Assembly (NCBI GenBank): GCA_003116875.1
Contig: BCKT01000003.1
Location: 1,187,185-1,251,184 of the forward strand
DNA: 64,000 bases
Reading direction: 5' to 3'
From: Takashimella koratensis
Taxonomy: Eukaryota; Basidiomycota; Tremellomycetes; Trichosporonales; Tetragoniomycetaceae
The notes beneath the pieces were generated by a model that was not told where the DNA came from, ran no database searches, and was given only the letters and a program-made list of their open reading frames with translations. Position numbers and translations under genes: made by a program. Position 1 is the first letter of the stretch, and every line of letters begins with the position of its first letter. Below are positions 46,046-57,878 of the stretch, piece by piece.

Positions 46046-48728
46046 ATGTCCTCGCTTCGCGATTATACCGACTCGGAGGACGAATCTGACGGTCTGTTGC
46101 CCCGTTCCGACGATGTCTCTGTGTCTCGGGACATTGACCTCGACCTCGACATGGACAGCGACGATGCTGGTACCGGTGCCGTCCACCGAGGGGCTGTGAA
46201 GAACGAGGCCGACGACGGGGACAGTGATGATGAGCAAGGGAAGGAAGAGGATCCGAGCGAGAAAGGAGGGGCGAAAAGTGCGAAAGGATTGAAGATCAAG
46301 GTCAAGCCTGGGTCGAAGAGTGCACAGGCCAAGGGGAAGGCAGAAGGGGATGAGGGCAAGCCCAAGTCGACTGGGAAGGGACCAGTGAGGATCACAGTGA
46401 GTGTCTAGGCTCGGGTGGATGAGATGTCGTGGTGGATGATGAGGAAGGGGGAGCGGAATAAAAGAGCAATCACAATCTCAAGTCTGATACGCGCCCATCC
46501 TTCATCACCCATTCATCCTCATCCTCATCTTTACCGCATCGCCACGTCGCTCCTCGGCGCTCGCTCCACAACGCTCTCAACTGACACTCTCCTTCCCAAC
46601 CAGTTCCGACCTAGCCTCACGCACCTCATGGACGACTCCACCCCCTCTTCTTCCGCGTCACCGAGTAAACCGCTCAAACGCCCTTCCTCACCCCACTTTG
46701 CCTCCTCCGACCGCTCTTCCCTCTCCCCACCTACCGCCGCTCCATCAGGCCCTATCAAGCTCAAGTTCGGACTGAAGGGGCATCAACTCGCCCAGCAGTC
46801 TCCACAGACGGGAGGGAGCAGTCGGCGTACCTCTTATACTTCATCAGACGACTCGGACGCCGCTGTGGACGCCGATATCGAACGGGAACTCGACCTCGAT
46901 ATGGACCTCGACGAGGCGAAACCTTCTCACAAACCGATGGCAGTAGTAGATGAGGGCGTGGAGAAGAAGGGAAAGTCGAAGAGTAAAGCAGGAGGCAAGG
47001 GCAAGAGCACATTGCTCGGTGGGCGAGGATCAGTACCGGGCCCCTCGTTACCTGCTCAACACAGGAAATCGTACGACTGGCTCCAACCTTCGTCGGCGTC
47101 GGCGTCGCACAGTGGACCTCCTGAGCGCGAGAAAGGGGAAAAGGGAGAGAAGGGCGAGAAGGGGGAAAAAAGCGTGGGGGCTGGGGCAAGTGATAGTGGG
47201 CAGGGTGGAGGAACGGGGACGGGAACATCGACACCAAGGAGCTCGGGTTGGACATTGGCAGATGATGACTTACTCATGATCGAAGCAGGGGTCGCGCCAG
47301 CTGAACACAAGTCGAAGAAAGCAAGGAAACGCGGTCCCGACGCGCCTCCGGGGCCCGGGAAGAACTGGAGAAAGGGGATCAAAAAGTGAGTGTGCATGGT
47401 TTCTCAACCCGACTCTTCTATCATCAATGATCACTCCTCTTCCTACTCATAACTCCAATGTCGACTTTGGGACTGGTGCTGACGCGGCTTGCGTGGGTTC
47501 TGTTTGTCCGAATTAGAGGTGACGTCCGACCTCCTCGTGACGATGGCCGGCTTGTCAAACCTTCCCCACTCGGAACTCCAGGAAGCTTTGAAACGACCCC
47601 CGAGCCATCGGGTAGCGTCGCGAGCAATGCGGATGCCAAAGATCATGGCGGAGCGCACCAAACTCCTTCTCACACGCGTCAAGAGCCGAAAGAGACACCC
47701 GCTGCAGCTCAGGCAGCGAGAGAACCGTCCCCGCCATTCGTCCTTGCAGACCCGGTCAAACTTGGGTTCCCAGTCTTTGCGAACCCCATCAACCCCCCGC
47801 GTATCCAGTTGGGCCCGTTCCCAAAGGTAAGTGGTGGCATTGGACGCTGTACACAATTTCTTTTGATCAATTGGGACACGTAAGCTGATCGGATATGGTT
47901 GTAAACTCCTAGGTGACCAACTTCTTCGCACCGTTTGATACCAAGGGGATCAGGAAGGAGAAAGTGCGAACTTGGACGGACGAACATCACAGTATCGTCG
48001 GTGTTGGCGGCAGCACCTTGCGCTTCAAATCGTGGACTCGAGGTGAGTCCTACGTTACATCGTCTATTGCTACATCTACCTACAACCCGCTCTGCTCCTT
48101 CTGCGTTCCAACTGACCCGTCGTTCTCACCTTTGTCCATTTCCCTTTTAGGCCCCACGTCCGAGCTCGGTGCCGTCCTGCAAGCGCAGAAAGAGGCCGAC
48201 CAACTCGCTGCGAAACAGCGTAAAGAAGCCGCTGCAGAAGCCGCTGTTGCCAATGCCGCTGCGAATGCCTCTGACCGGCCGGCGCTGACCTCAACTGTAT
48301 CGTCCGAGAGTGGTCTCCCGACGCTACTCACTACTCAAGACGACAGTGCCGGTGCCGATCCCGGTCCTGGCGGCCCTGGAGGTGCCGGTGCTGGTGGCGT
48401 GGGTGGGCCCGGGTCAGTCGTTGGAGATGACGGCGAAGACGGGAACGGATCTGAAATCGGGGACGGGGAAGAATCTGTAAATTCAATGGTCGGCAGCAGT
48501 GTCGCGCCCAGTATCAAAGACTCGCCAATCCCAACTCCCAGTGTCCGGTCTCCAGCAGCTGCCGGCGGTAGAGCAGGAGGGAGGAAGAGTAACCCAAGAG
48601 ATAGGGAGAGTCGAGCAAGGCCCAGGAAATCGAAACTCGCGCAAGAGATTACACCCTACGATGATGATGAGGAAGGAGAAGGTGCAGGGGCGAGCGAAGT
48701 AGGTGATGTCGCCGTGGAGGTGGAGTAG
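46046..48728 (+). CDS. Charged, probably nuclear protein, unrecognised
   Basis: Exons 46046-46396, 46604-47385, 47517-47826, 47913-48042 and 48151-48728 join in phase to 716 residues. The first two could be read as separate genes, but a GTGAGT donor at 46397 and a branch site plus CAG acceptor at 46603 join them without loss of frame. The protein alternates acidic runs (DSEDESD, DDGDSDDE, DLDMDLDE), Lys-rich runs (KKGKSKSKAGGKGK, EKGEKGEKGEK) and Ser/Pro stretches. A likely conserved core is split by introns: GPGKNWRKGIKKGD, then PRIQLGPFPKVTNFF, VRTWTDEHHS and LRFKSWTRGPTSELG. The rest of the C-terminus is Ala-, Gly- and Ser-rich with basic patches. The composition suggests a chromatin- or RNA-associated nuclear protein; that is inference only. 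Confidence 0.72.
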
Positions 48729-49092
48729 GTACTTTTGACGAAGGACAGGAAAGGAAGGGAAGGAGAGGAGAGGCGAGAGGAAGGGTCATATACTATGATT
48801 TATTCACCAAGTGCTCTCAACTCGTTGGCAAGTAAAGATGACAAAGACTCATGCACATACATGTACCAATACAACAGTCGAGTCGAAGAAGAAGAGAAAA
48901 AACGAGTTTTTACCCAATGCCAAATGACAGGATTTTGTCCTATTATTAACCCCACACCCACGCGACTAACGCTTCGACTGATATTAATATTGAGTTTCAA
49001 CTCTTCATCGACACATCGCACGCCTCCGCCTCACACCTCTTCGCGTTCTCTATCCTCTTCTTTCCCAACTTCCTCTACCTGCTCAGGTCACT
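48729..49092. other. Convergent intergenic region
   Basis: It separates the 3' ends of the charged protein gene and the START-domain gene. Lower GC around 48790-49010. No RNA gene was recognised. Confidence 0.45.
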
Positions 49093-52000
49093 CTATCCAC
49101 CGCGCGGAGCTCTGCGAGCAAGAGCTACGATCAAATCCCTATTCCAACCGATCCTCCACTCCCCCAACCGTTTCAATTCTCTCCACGTCTCCCCTACTGG
49201 CGGTCTCGTCCCTGGGGTTGAATAGATGACAAAGTCTGCGTCTGTCAACATCGACCTCAGTAGCGACCCAAGTAAGAGGCACGCTAGGCACGCGACAATC
49301 ACGACGGGGATAGGGACGAGTGGGCGGTGAAGTAGGTCATCGGTGCTTTGACCCGTCAACGATGTCAGAGCCGACGAGAGCGTCAACGATGCCGCCCGTG
49401 TACGCTGTGCTATAGATCTGTCCAGACCTTCAGAGGAGCCGGACCCATCAGCGCCAGAGGAAGGGAAAGTGGACTTTGTGGGTGACTTGGAAGTATGCGT
49501 TCCGTTGTTGTCTGCACCCGAAGAAGTAGGGAAGGAAGGGATCGTGGCGCTCGCTTTGATAGGTGACGTCTGAGCGGAAGTAGGCGCGCTGGTGACGAAT
49601 GGGTTGAGTGGTGCGTAGCGCCAAAAGCTGTATCGATTGGTCACTGCCGACAAAGGCAAAGGTCGAGACTCCTTCACCTCGGTAGACTGGGTAAAGAAAT
49701 CAGTATTGGTTCATGGATAAAAATTGGCAAGGATCAGGGGTGAATCCACTCACGCTCTTCTCTGTCGAGCCCGCGGTACCATCAGCAGAAGGTTGCGGGA
49801 CATCTTCCAGACTCCCCTCGGCGTCCGTCGTCGTTGCATCAGGCTGCATCGAAACCGGGTCTAACAAGAACTCTCGCGCGACTGCGATCGGTTTCTCCAG
49901 GCTCGACGTGTTAGGCGTCGAGTTGCTAGAGTTTGACCGTCAGCAACTATGACCCTGCCAATTCACCTCCACCTACTCTCCCCTATCATTCTCATCCTTG
50001 TCATCTCAACTCACTTGACTAGCTGCGGGAGCTTCGCTTTTGACAACTCCTTGGCCACACCTCGTCCAACCTTTTTCTCATCCTCCACGACAATAGTCTC
50101 CCCTGCGAATGTATAAGCCGGGGGCTGGACGCGTTTCGGTGTCAGTCGCATCTGCACGACGGCGCCGTCGTTGATCAAGTCCAACAGCCACCTCGGGCGG
50201 GGGAGCGGCGCATGTGTCTGACCCGTGAGCGGGTCATTGACAGGCGCTTCGTATCCCGAGGTAGGAAGGGAGATGCGAAGCAGGTGTCGAGCCTGAGACG
50301 CCGGGTCCAGCGACGCCGACTGCATTACCGAGGGGGCCAGCGCGATCACGTTGCATTTCCACGGTAACACGATCCGCTCGCCGTCCGGTTCGAGAGGAAG
50401 CACCGACGCGTCATCTGATGTACTATGTAATGCTGCGGGTAGGGAAACACCACGAACTTCAATCTCACAGCCGTCTTTGATGAACATGCTCGCTAGGTCC
50501 ACTTCAGCGATCACGAGATCGCGCCGTGTCTTTCGAATGTCCTCGGCCAAATCGATCACAGTTGACCGACCGGAATGAACGGAACTCTTGCTCTCGACGT
50601 GTTTGAGGGTAGGCGTCAACATGTCGTTGGTCTTGGTCACCGGGAGAAGAGTGACGGTCATTCTGAACTCGCTCTCGTTGTTCACTTGCTCAACAGGTTG
50701 CTTGTCAGTCTCGGCGCCTTCGAGCGCCCAGGGGCCCTGAGTCGTCGCGTCGGGGACAAACACGGACATGGCAGGCCACCGCGCTCGCGTTGGTGGTCCG
50801 ACCGACTTGAGTGACGCCTCGACTGCCAGTAACGATCGTGGCAAAGACGCATTCAACATGCTGTTTACCGACATCGGCATGTTGCCTCCGTAGTCGATAG
50901 CACCAACGTACATGCACCGGGTTGAAGGAATCGCATACTGCTCGTGCGAGTAGGGGTCGATCGTCTCGAGGATCCAACCTTCGAGCAGGACATGCCCGTT
51001 AGGTAACGTCGTCGGGTTGTACTTGGTCGCGTCAAGTCCGAGGATCGACGGATCAAAGGACGAAGAGGCTGCATGGAAGATTGTCGAAATGGGCGCGTGG
51101 GATGCAACCGATGGCGAGGGAGGTGGACCGTCGGGCACGCGAGCGACGATCGTTGCCATCAACGCGTTTCGATCTCGGAAAGGAAAAGTCGTATGCGCGA
51201 CGACTTGGGATGTCGATATGCCATGTCCGTACGACTGTAGCCGTACAGCCTTCTCAAAACTCTCACTCTTGCGACTAACAGACACAGCCGCCGATATCTC
51301 TTCGGCTGTGAACCCCTCGATGATACGGCCAGCTCGGAAGACGGGGAAGGTTTCGGAGACATGGGGCACGATCCGCCTCTCGACCTTGAGACCATCTCGA
51401 TCCGACACAGGTTGCCACCCGAATGGATCAGTCGACTCGCCATCGCGATCCGCATGCATCCGGATTAGCTGGCGCAGCGCCTGAACTGCGGCATCGACCG
51501 GTGTACTTCCTATTGTCGGCGCGGGGGACGGTGTCGTCATTGGCACGATCGCTGCCTTTGTTGTCTCTGCCGCTGCAGAGTACCAACGAGAAAGTGGCAG
51601 AGCTATTCGGCCAAACGATGTGGTGGGCGAGATAGTACGCGCGGGGTCGATCGCGGTGGCCTGGGGCTGTTGAAGAGTCTGTTTGCTCTGTCGTTTGCGA
51701 ATCGTCCCCAATGCTGGAGGGTGATCCAGGGGCACTCGGGTTGGCTTTGATCGTTTCTGCTTTTTCAATAGCTGCACATCTGCCTCCGATAGGTCTTCGG
51801 TATCAATCTTGATCTTGGTCCCATTGACTGTAGCCGTTGTCTTGCCAGTGTTCGTGCTCGCTCCCCGCCGGATGGTGATCGCTACTCTCTCCGATAAAGT
51901 CGGCTCGTGCTCGATTGTGAGCCACAGACCGCCGCCGTTCGGCGACATGCGATGCCTCTTGAGCGCGCTGAGGCCTTTTTGCGGGGGGTCAATCACGATC

Positions 52001-54460
52001 GTGAGATTGTTTGACCATTGTTCGACGTCGCACCGGATTTCGCACTCGATGTTCGACAGAGGAACCCCAGCGAGACCGAGGGACTTGATGCTTGCTGTCT
52101 CGCCATTGGGTTCGGCATCACGTACAGCCACAGGTAACGGGAAAGCGGTCGCTGTGCTCGACGAGTTCGACCGCCTCGTCTCGGCCGCTTCGTACTCGAA
52201 CCTGAACGTCTCCTTCTCAACATCGTATTTGGAAACGACAGCTTTCGCTCCACCAAGTCGAGTCGCAGCTGGTGGCGCACCGTGCCGAATCGCAAACTCG
52301 CCTAATCCCGCCAACGTGTTCATCATGACTTGGGGGATGGACGACTTGTTTGACCACCCTCGCGGGTCGCTTTGCTCGAGGAGCGTAACCTGGGTCGTAT
52401 TAGGGGAAAGCGCCTCGATGGACCATCCCTGCAGGTCGATCTGCGTCCGAATCACCGTGGGGTCCACGCTCGGCGGGATGATCGGGAAGAGGTCGGTGTT
52501 GTCTGTTGAGAATCCAAAGATGTGGACAGATGACGGCGACTTGTACGTGGTCCGCAGGAGGACCGAGTCACGCGCTCTGCATTGTCAGAACGAATGTTGA
52601 ACAATCACTCACGCTACAGGCCATGCAGCCTTCGATTTGAGGTGCCACAGATCTGTCAACTCGTTGACGTCCTCGAGCAACAGGGCGTCCTCGTATGACT
52701 TGTCCCAGATTAACCGGCTCCCGGGGCTCGCAATCGTTGCGTAGAGATCCCACACCCCGACGCCCACAAACACTGCCTCTGCCCGGAAAACAACAAGTGT
52801 CTTGTCGATGGAGTTGAGTTGATGCACCGCAACCCCTCTAGAGTCCGCAACGGGCCGCCACTTGGGCTCGGGCTCTTGCAACAATGATGTAAAGTCTGGA
52901 ATCAGCATGGCTTAAAACTATTGCTCACAGATGTAATTGCGTTTGATCAAAGCTGCAATACTGCGCTCAGCCGCTACTGCCCACCCCGACTCCTTCCTCT
53001 TCGTCTCGATTGACGCGTCCCGACCCGCACTGTCGAGCGTACTCATCGTCTGCAGCGAAATCCCACTCGAGCTCGCCGTCTCCTCCAAAACCGGTTTACT
53101 CGGGCTGAATGGTTCCATAGGCTCGATAGTCACTGGGATACCATTGATACGCATCCCCGAAGCCGCGGACGAGGACGTCCGTTCGATCGAGATCTTCACG
53201 CGAACCATCTCCTCCGTTGGCTGTAGTTGGGCGTGGGCAAAACGGAGGACAAGCTGCTTGGGTGCCGCGCTACCGGGGCTAGTGGGCGGCGCCTGACCGA
53301 CAAAGGACGTCCACAGGGTCGACGGCGAGTCCTCCCCATTCTGCGTCTTGACATGAATCTGCACATCCCATCCCTCGGTTGACGACAGCCCGAACTCTAC
53401 TTGCCGCTTGCTTCCGTTCTCCTGCTCGAGATCCCCCTCGTTGACGATCGCGTAGGCCACCGAGAGCGTCACTCGTGTCGAGTCATAGTGCACACCGCCT
53501 ATACTGACGTCGGAACCATAGCTAAGAAGAACGGGGACACGCTCCGCTCCTTCTCGCACGTAGTCGACGAGACCGACCATAACCGATGGCAAGTGTTGCG
53601 GCACACCGCCACCCACCGCCCACGCTCCCTTCGGGTTCCACGACCAAAAGCATGTGATCCTGGCTCGGCCCTCGGCCAATGGCGGATCTACCGTTCGGCC
53701 AGAAGCAGGCAGTTGGACACACCATGCGAGCAACGTAATGTGCGCTCGGACGTAAGGGGGTGCCGGGCGGAGGTAGGCGGGCTCGTGCCGAGAGCGGGGG
53801 AGGGAAGTGGATATATCGACAAGGGTATGTTGGTCGACCAATGTCTTGGAGATGACGACGGCGTCACGGGGACTGGATGGCCATCCCAGGCGGTAATTTG
53901 TTCGAGTTACGCGTGTTTGCGGATCTAACAGGTCGAGTATCTGTGATTCCTCCACCATCCGGTCCCCTTGAACCTGGTCAGCTGACCCTGCGGGGCATGT
54001 TTGGAGCCGAGGAACTCACAATGTGGGCGGGTCTCTGGGGTCGACAGACAGCCTCGGAACGCATCTACACTGACATCTGTCCCGCAATCCACCTCGACAA
54101 CAGCGCGGTAGACCTCCCCGAGCTTGCCCGAGCGCCGATGGACGACCACGTCGCTCGCAGTGATGCGGCCAAGCGAAGTGCTCTTGGCAGTGCTCTTCCC
54201 GCTATCCCTGGCGGTAGTGGATGCGGTCAAGGGAAGAACAGAGACGAGTTTCCATGCCGTTGATGCGTTGGAGGCGAGTAGGGCTTTAAAATATTGTTGT
54301 GACGAGTTTAGAGCATCGTTCCATGCCGACTCGAGCCTGGGTAGGGGAGTAGGTTAGCCGGTGATCGAAGGCGAGGGAGTTGGAGAGGAAAGCGGGACAA
54401 CGGGGCCCAAACAGCGAGCGGGACTCACTTTGCTCCGTCATCGAGGTTCTCGAGACGCAT
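49093..54460 (-). CDS. Multi-START-domain protein with C-terminal membrane anchor
   Basis: Exons 54460-54429, 54336-54020, 53966-52929, 52895-52613, 52576-50015, 49925-49754 and 49686-49093 give 1665 residues. Three START-like lipid-binding folds are visible. The first is at about 10-240 (LESAWNDALNSSQQYFKALL, PHWDRMVEES, YRLGWPSSPRDAVVISKT). The second is at about 465-720 (FTSLLQEPEPKW, VFVGVGVWDLYATI, KSKAAWPVAARDSVLLRTTY, GWSIEALSPNTTQVTLLEQS). The third is at about 930-1165 (GWQPVSDRDGLKVERRIVPH, TTFPFRDRNALMATIV, AIDYGGNMPMSVNSML). A hydrophobic helix at about 1590-1612 (IPVVIVACLACLLLGSLL), close to the C-terminus, should anchor it in a membrane, leaving the START domains cytosolic. Lipid transfer or sensing at membrane contacts is a reasonable inference; the ligand is unknown. 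Intron 3 is only 33 nt (52896-52928), but splicing it restores conserved sequence. Confidence 0.85.
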
Positions 54461-55469
54461 GATGACGGGGTGATTCCATACAACTGTGGGAGGTGGTGAG
54501 CAGGGTAGTTGGGGTCGGGGGGTAGCGGGGTGGATGGAGGATGAATGAATGGATGGCCCAGTCGATGTTTGGTCATTGCCCTTAGGATCGTCCGAGCAAA
54601 AAGGGTGTGCCAAATAGCACTCCGGCCTGTCACCGGGGGACGTATTCGAGCGCTTTTGTCGACAGGTGTTTTTTGCTTTTTCGGCCCGGATTCGAAGCAA
54701 CTCCCAATGAACGTTCGCTCACCGGGTTGGCAGTAGGTAGTCGCAACGAGGCGAGGTGCGGAGTACAGTGAACAATGCACATCATCAAAAGCCACAAGTC
54801 ATAAGCCACAAGCCACAAATCCCAGCCCATCACACCGACCACTCGGCCGAGCAGTGACCCGAGTTTCGGGCTAAGATCGGAGGACGGCTCACAGTCCAAG
54901 CGCGGAGCTTTGCAGCTGTCAGCGAACAATGCTGAAACAACTCTGACATCACGCACTGACCAGTAAGTAAGCTAGCAGAAATAGTGACGGGCAGGGGCAA
55001 AGAAACTACAAAGTAGACACAGAAAAGACACAGAACAAAGGGAGAGTAGAGGCGGAGCAGAAACAGAAAGCCAGCAAAGCGCAAGAAGTGAGAGGTGGAG
55101 TGGGAAATTTTCATTACATAACCGAGGCCGGTTAAGGAAGATTCCGCGACAGACTACACCTTTGTTTCACCTTCGTAAACTTGACTTGCCATCACCACCA
55201 GCGACTCACACGTTTACAAAGCACAGTTGCGTCCAACACCATCGAAGGGTGAGAATAACCCTTTTGTGTGCCTGTCGAGCTTCGCCGTAAAGTTCTTGCA
55301 CTGATATCACTCGCAATCAGCCCCAGTCGCTTATCGGTCATCACCATCCAGCACTCTCCGTTCAGCCTGTAGCCACCTTGCAAGTTCCTGTCTTGAAAAC
55401 AAAGCCGGCTTCAATTTTTGACTCGACAGCATTGTCCAACACAAAAACGGCAAAGCTTTCGGCGGCAAT
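54461..55469. promoter_or_regulatory. Divergent intergenic region between the START gene and the MORN gene
   Basis: 1 kb between two outward-facing starts. It includes repeated CCACAAG/CATAAGCC words near 54790-54820 and an A-rich stretch (55000-55110). No ORF of coding character was found. Confidence 0.4.
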
Positions 55470-57878
55470 ATGCAGGCAGCAACTGCCCCCGGCAAGCTTG
55501 TCGTCCACGACAAGCGCGTCGAGCTCCCAAAGAGCACCCCTCTAGCGCAGCACAAGTACGATTCATCCCTCGGCAAACACCTCCTGCATTCGACGGTAAA
55601 CATCGGTTTCGTGCAGTCGAGCGATCTGTACGTGACGCTCCTTCAGCTGCAAACGGAGAACGTGCAAAGCATCTTCGTCGAGAAAGCCCTCATGCAACTG
55701 GCCCAGGGCGTGAATCATTACGCCAAGGACGGCGGGAGCCTACTCGAGCTGCGTTTGCGCACTGTTTCGGCGGCACTGGTAGCCTTGCGCGTCACTTGCA
55801 CGCACATTACCCGCAATCTGCAGGCTGAACTCGCTCAGTCGATCAAAAATCTCGATAAATTCTGCGACAGGCACGCGGATATGGACGTCGAAGCGGCGCG
55901 GAATCCCAACATTGCCTTTCTCATGCGCCGCATCAAGCGCGACACGTTTGCGATGAAGAATGATACGACCAAGTTGGAGATGGCGGGGCAGATCGCGCTT
56001 TGTCTGAGTGCCGCAGCGCTCAAGCTCTACGGGCGGGATCTGGTCGGAGCTGTTTGCTTACTGAGTGGGTCGAGTCTCGAGTGGAACCAGCTGTGGGATG
56101 GGTTCTCGACCACGGCGATGCAGTTGAACACGATTGCGACCTCGGGGCGCGCTTCGAACGCCGACGACATACTTGAGCGCAGTCTTACCAACGCCGCACA
56201 GAACGTGCAACCGTCAAAGTACAAGAACAAGGCGATCGAAATGTTTCTCGGCCGTGAGACGGCGCTTCTTTGGGACACCCTCGATGCCTTTCAAGAGGCG
56301 TTTCGTCAGGAGAACGACCCGGTATTGGCTCGCGAAGCATGCCAGGTTGCGCTTAAACTTCTCTCGCCAACAACGTCGAAAGAATTGAACTTCAAGGCGA
56401 TGGAACTTCTGACCGTAATTGAAGCGACGTCAGGCATCGCCGCCGTCGAGGCCCTTGCCCAATCGCAGCAGACATTCCAGCGTGCCCAAAAACTCGGACA
56501 ATGGGACAGACTGCGCGAACAAGTAATCGACAAATTCCAGCGCGATGTCCGCTTGCGTGAGACTATACAGGATGAGATCGACCGCGACGTTTTCTTCCAC
56601 AAACTGGAGGGTTCGGCGCCAGTCGTCAATCCACTGCTGTGTCCTATCAGCGGTGTTGTCATGGCTGACGCCGTGCAATTGGGCTGCAGCCACACCGTAA
56701 GCGAGACCGCCCTGCGCGAGGTCACGCGAGCTGGTCCGCTCGCCTCCTTCTTAGGCGGCAAGGGGCATTTCACACCATGTTGCCCGCAGGTGCACGTCCT
56801 AGGCCCGAATATCGCCGTACGCGAAGCAGCGCAATCCATGCTCTTGGCAAAGGGGGACGTCAACACGCTCGCCTTGATCGGGAAGCTTTCGGTATTCCGT
56901 CAAGTGCTGCAGACCGTCGATGTCGGCAAAGTGGGCGACGAGGCACTTTACTGGGCATGCGCAAACGGCAAACTCGACATTGTGAAGGAGCTTATGGATG
57001 TGCATTTTGTGCGGCCCGGCAGCCATCGCGACGCAATGGGTAGGACAGCTATTGATGTGGCGACGAGTACGGTGCGACCGTTCCTCCGGCTGCGGGCAGT
57101 GGAATTACCGGCCCCAAACAACCCTGTTGTCAACCTCAGCGACGGGGGTACTTTCGAGGGTCGCGTAATACGCGGGTACTTCGAAGGTCCCGGCATATGG
57201 CAGCGACCCAGTGGGGAGCGTCGTGCAGGCGACTTTGCGCATGGCGTACTGGAAGGCCCGGGGGCCGTGGTCTATGTGAACGGCGATTTCCGCCAAGGAA
57301 CTTTCAAGGGAGGCCGACATCGGACTGGGCTGCTCGTTCGTGCTGACAAGACCCGGCACATTGGTCTATTCGGCGACGACGGCAAGTTGAGGGAGGGTCG
57401 CATCGAGGGTCCCGGCACCGAGTTCATGGAGGGCAGGTTCATCGACGACAGGCTACAGGGACAGGGTATTTACACCTTCTCCAACGGGGACAAGCGGCGG
57501 GGCCATTTCGATAACGGGTTTCTCAACGGTTTAGGCGACGTCGAATATGGCAACGGTGACGTACGACACGGCAATTTCATCGGCGGCAGGCATCGGCAAG
57601 GGGTGCTCATCCACCCTGATGGACGCCGCTTCGAGGGGAGCTTTGGCGACGACGGCAAACTCATGGGTCGGGGCAAGTTGACCATGGACGATCGCGTCTT
57701 CACAGGATCTTTCATGGCGGGGCTTCTGGAAGGTCTCGGCAGGATATCGTTTGCCGACGGTACTGAAGGTGTGGCCACGTTCGTCCATGGCGAGCCACAA
57801 GATCTCCGGCGGTGGACGCCTGTCATCGAATCGCCTGCATCGCCCTATCTGACGCACCAGGCGAGTCTTCAACAATAG
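55470..57878 (+). CDS. Intronless U-box-like/ankyrin/MORN-repeat protein
   Basis: One uninterrupted frame from the ATG at 55470 to TAG at 57876-57878 gives 802 residues. Residues 1-385 are alpha-helical without a recognised family. At about 389-455 there is a U-box-like module: LLCPISGVVMADAVQLGCSH (C391), then CCPQVHVLGPNIAVREAA, matching the U-box pattern of CPI, central GH/CSH, CP and a pN-x-x-(l/v)-r-e end. One ankyrin-like unit (EALYWACANGKLDIVKELM) lies near 490-525. Residues 553-795 hold about nine MORN repeats, recognisable by GxFxNGxxxGxG patterns such as DGRRFEGSFGDDGKLMGRG. U-boxes recruit E2 enzymes for ubiquitin transfer, and MORN repeats often bind membranes or dimerise, so a membrane-associated E3 ligase is a testable guess. 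The combination is unusual for a fungus and suggests transfer from another lineage. No signal peptide or membrane helix is seen. Confidence 0.85.
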   Translation: MQAATAPGKLVVHDKRVELPKSTPLAQHKYDSSLGKHLLHSTVNIGFVQSSDLYVTLLQLQTENVQSIFVEKALMQLAQGVNHYAKDGGSLLELRLRTVSAALVALRVTCTHITRNLQAELAQSIKNLDKFCDRHADMDVEAARNPNIAFLMRRIKRDTFAMKNDTTKLEMAGQIALCLSAAALKLYGRDLVGAVCLLSGSSLEWNQLWDGFSTTAMQLNTIATSGRASNADDILERSLTNAAQNVQPSKYKNKAIEMFLGRETALLWDTLDAFQEAFRQENDPVLAREACQVALKLLSPTTSKELNFKAMELLTVIEATSGIAAVEALAQSQQTFQRAQKLGQWDRLREQVIDKFQRDVRLRETIQDEIDRDVFFHKLEGSAPVVNPLLCPISGVVMADAVQLGCSHTVSETALREVTRAGPLASFLGGKGHFTPCCPQVHVLGPNIAVREAAQSMLLAKGDVNTLALIGKLSVFRQVLQTVDVGKVGDEALYWACANGKLDIVKELMDVHFVRPGSHRDAMGRTAIDVATSTVRPFLRLRAVELPAPNNPVVNLSDGGTFEGRVIRGYFEGPGIWQRPSGERRAGDFAHGVLEGPGAVVYVNGDFRQGTFKGGRHRTGLLVRADKTRHIGLFGDDGKLREGRIEGPGTEFMEGRFIDDRLQGQGIYTFSNGDKRRGHFDNGFLNGLGDVEYGNGDVRHGNFIGGRHRQGVLIHPDGRRFEGSFGDDGKLMGRGKLTMDDRVFTGSFMAGLLEGLGRISFADGTEGVATFVHGEPQDLRRWTPVIESPASPYLTHQASLQQ

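Noticed and set aside
46415..46603. Separate gene starting just before 46604
   Set aside because: The upstream exon joins in phase through good splice sites, and this stretch then becomes an intron.
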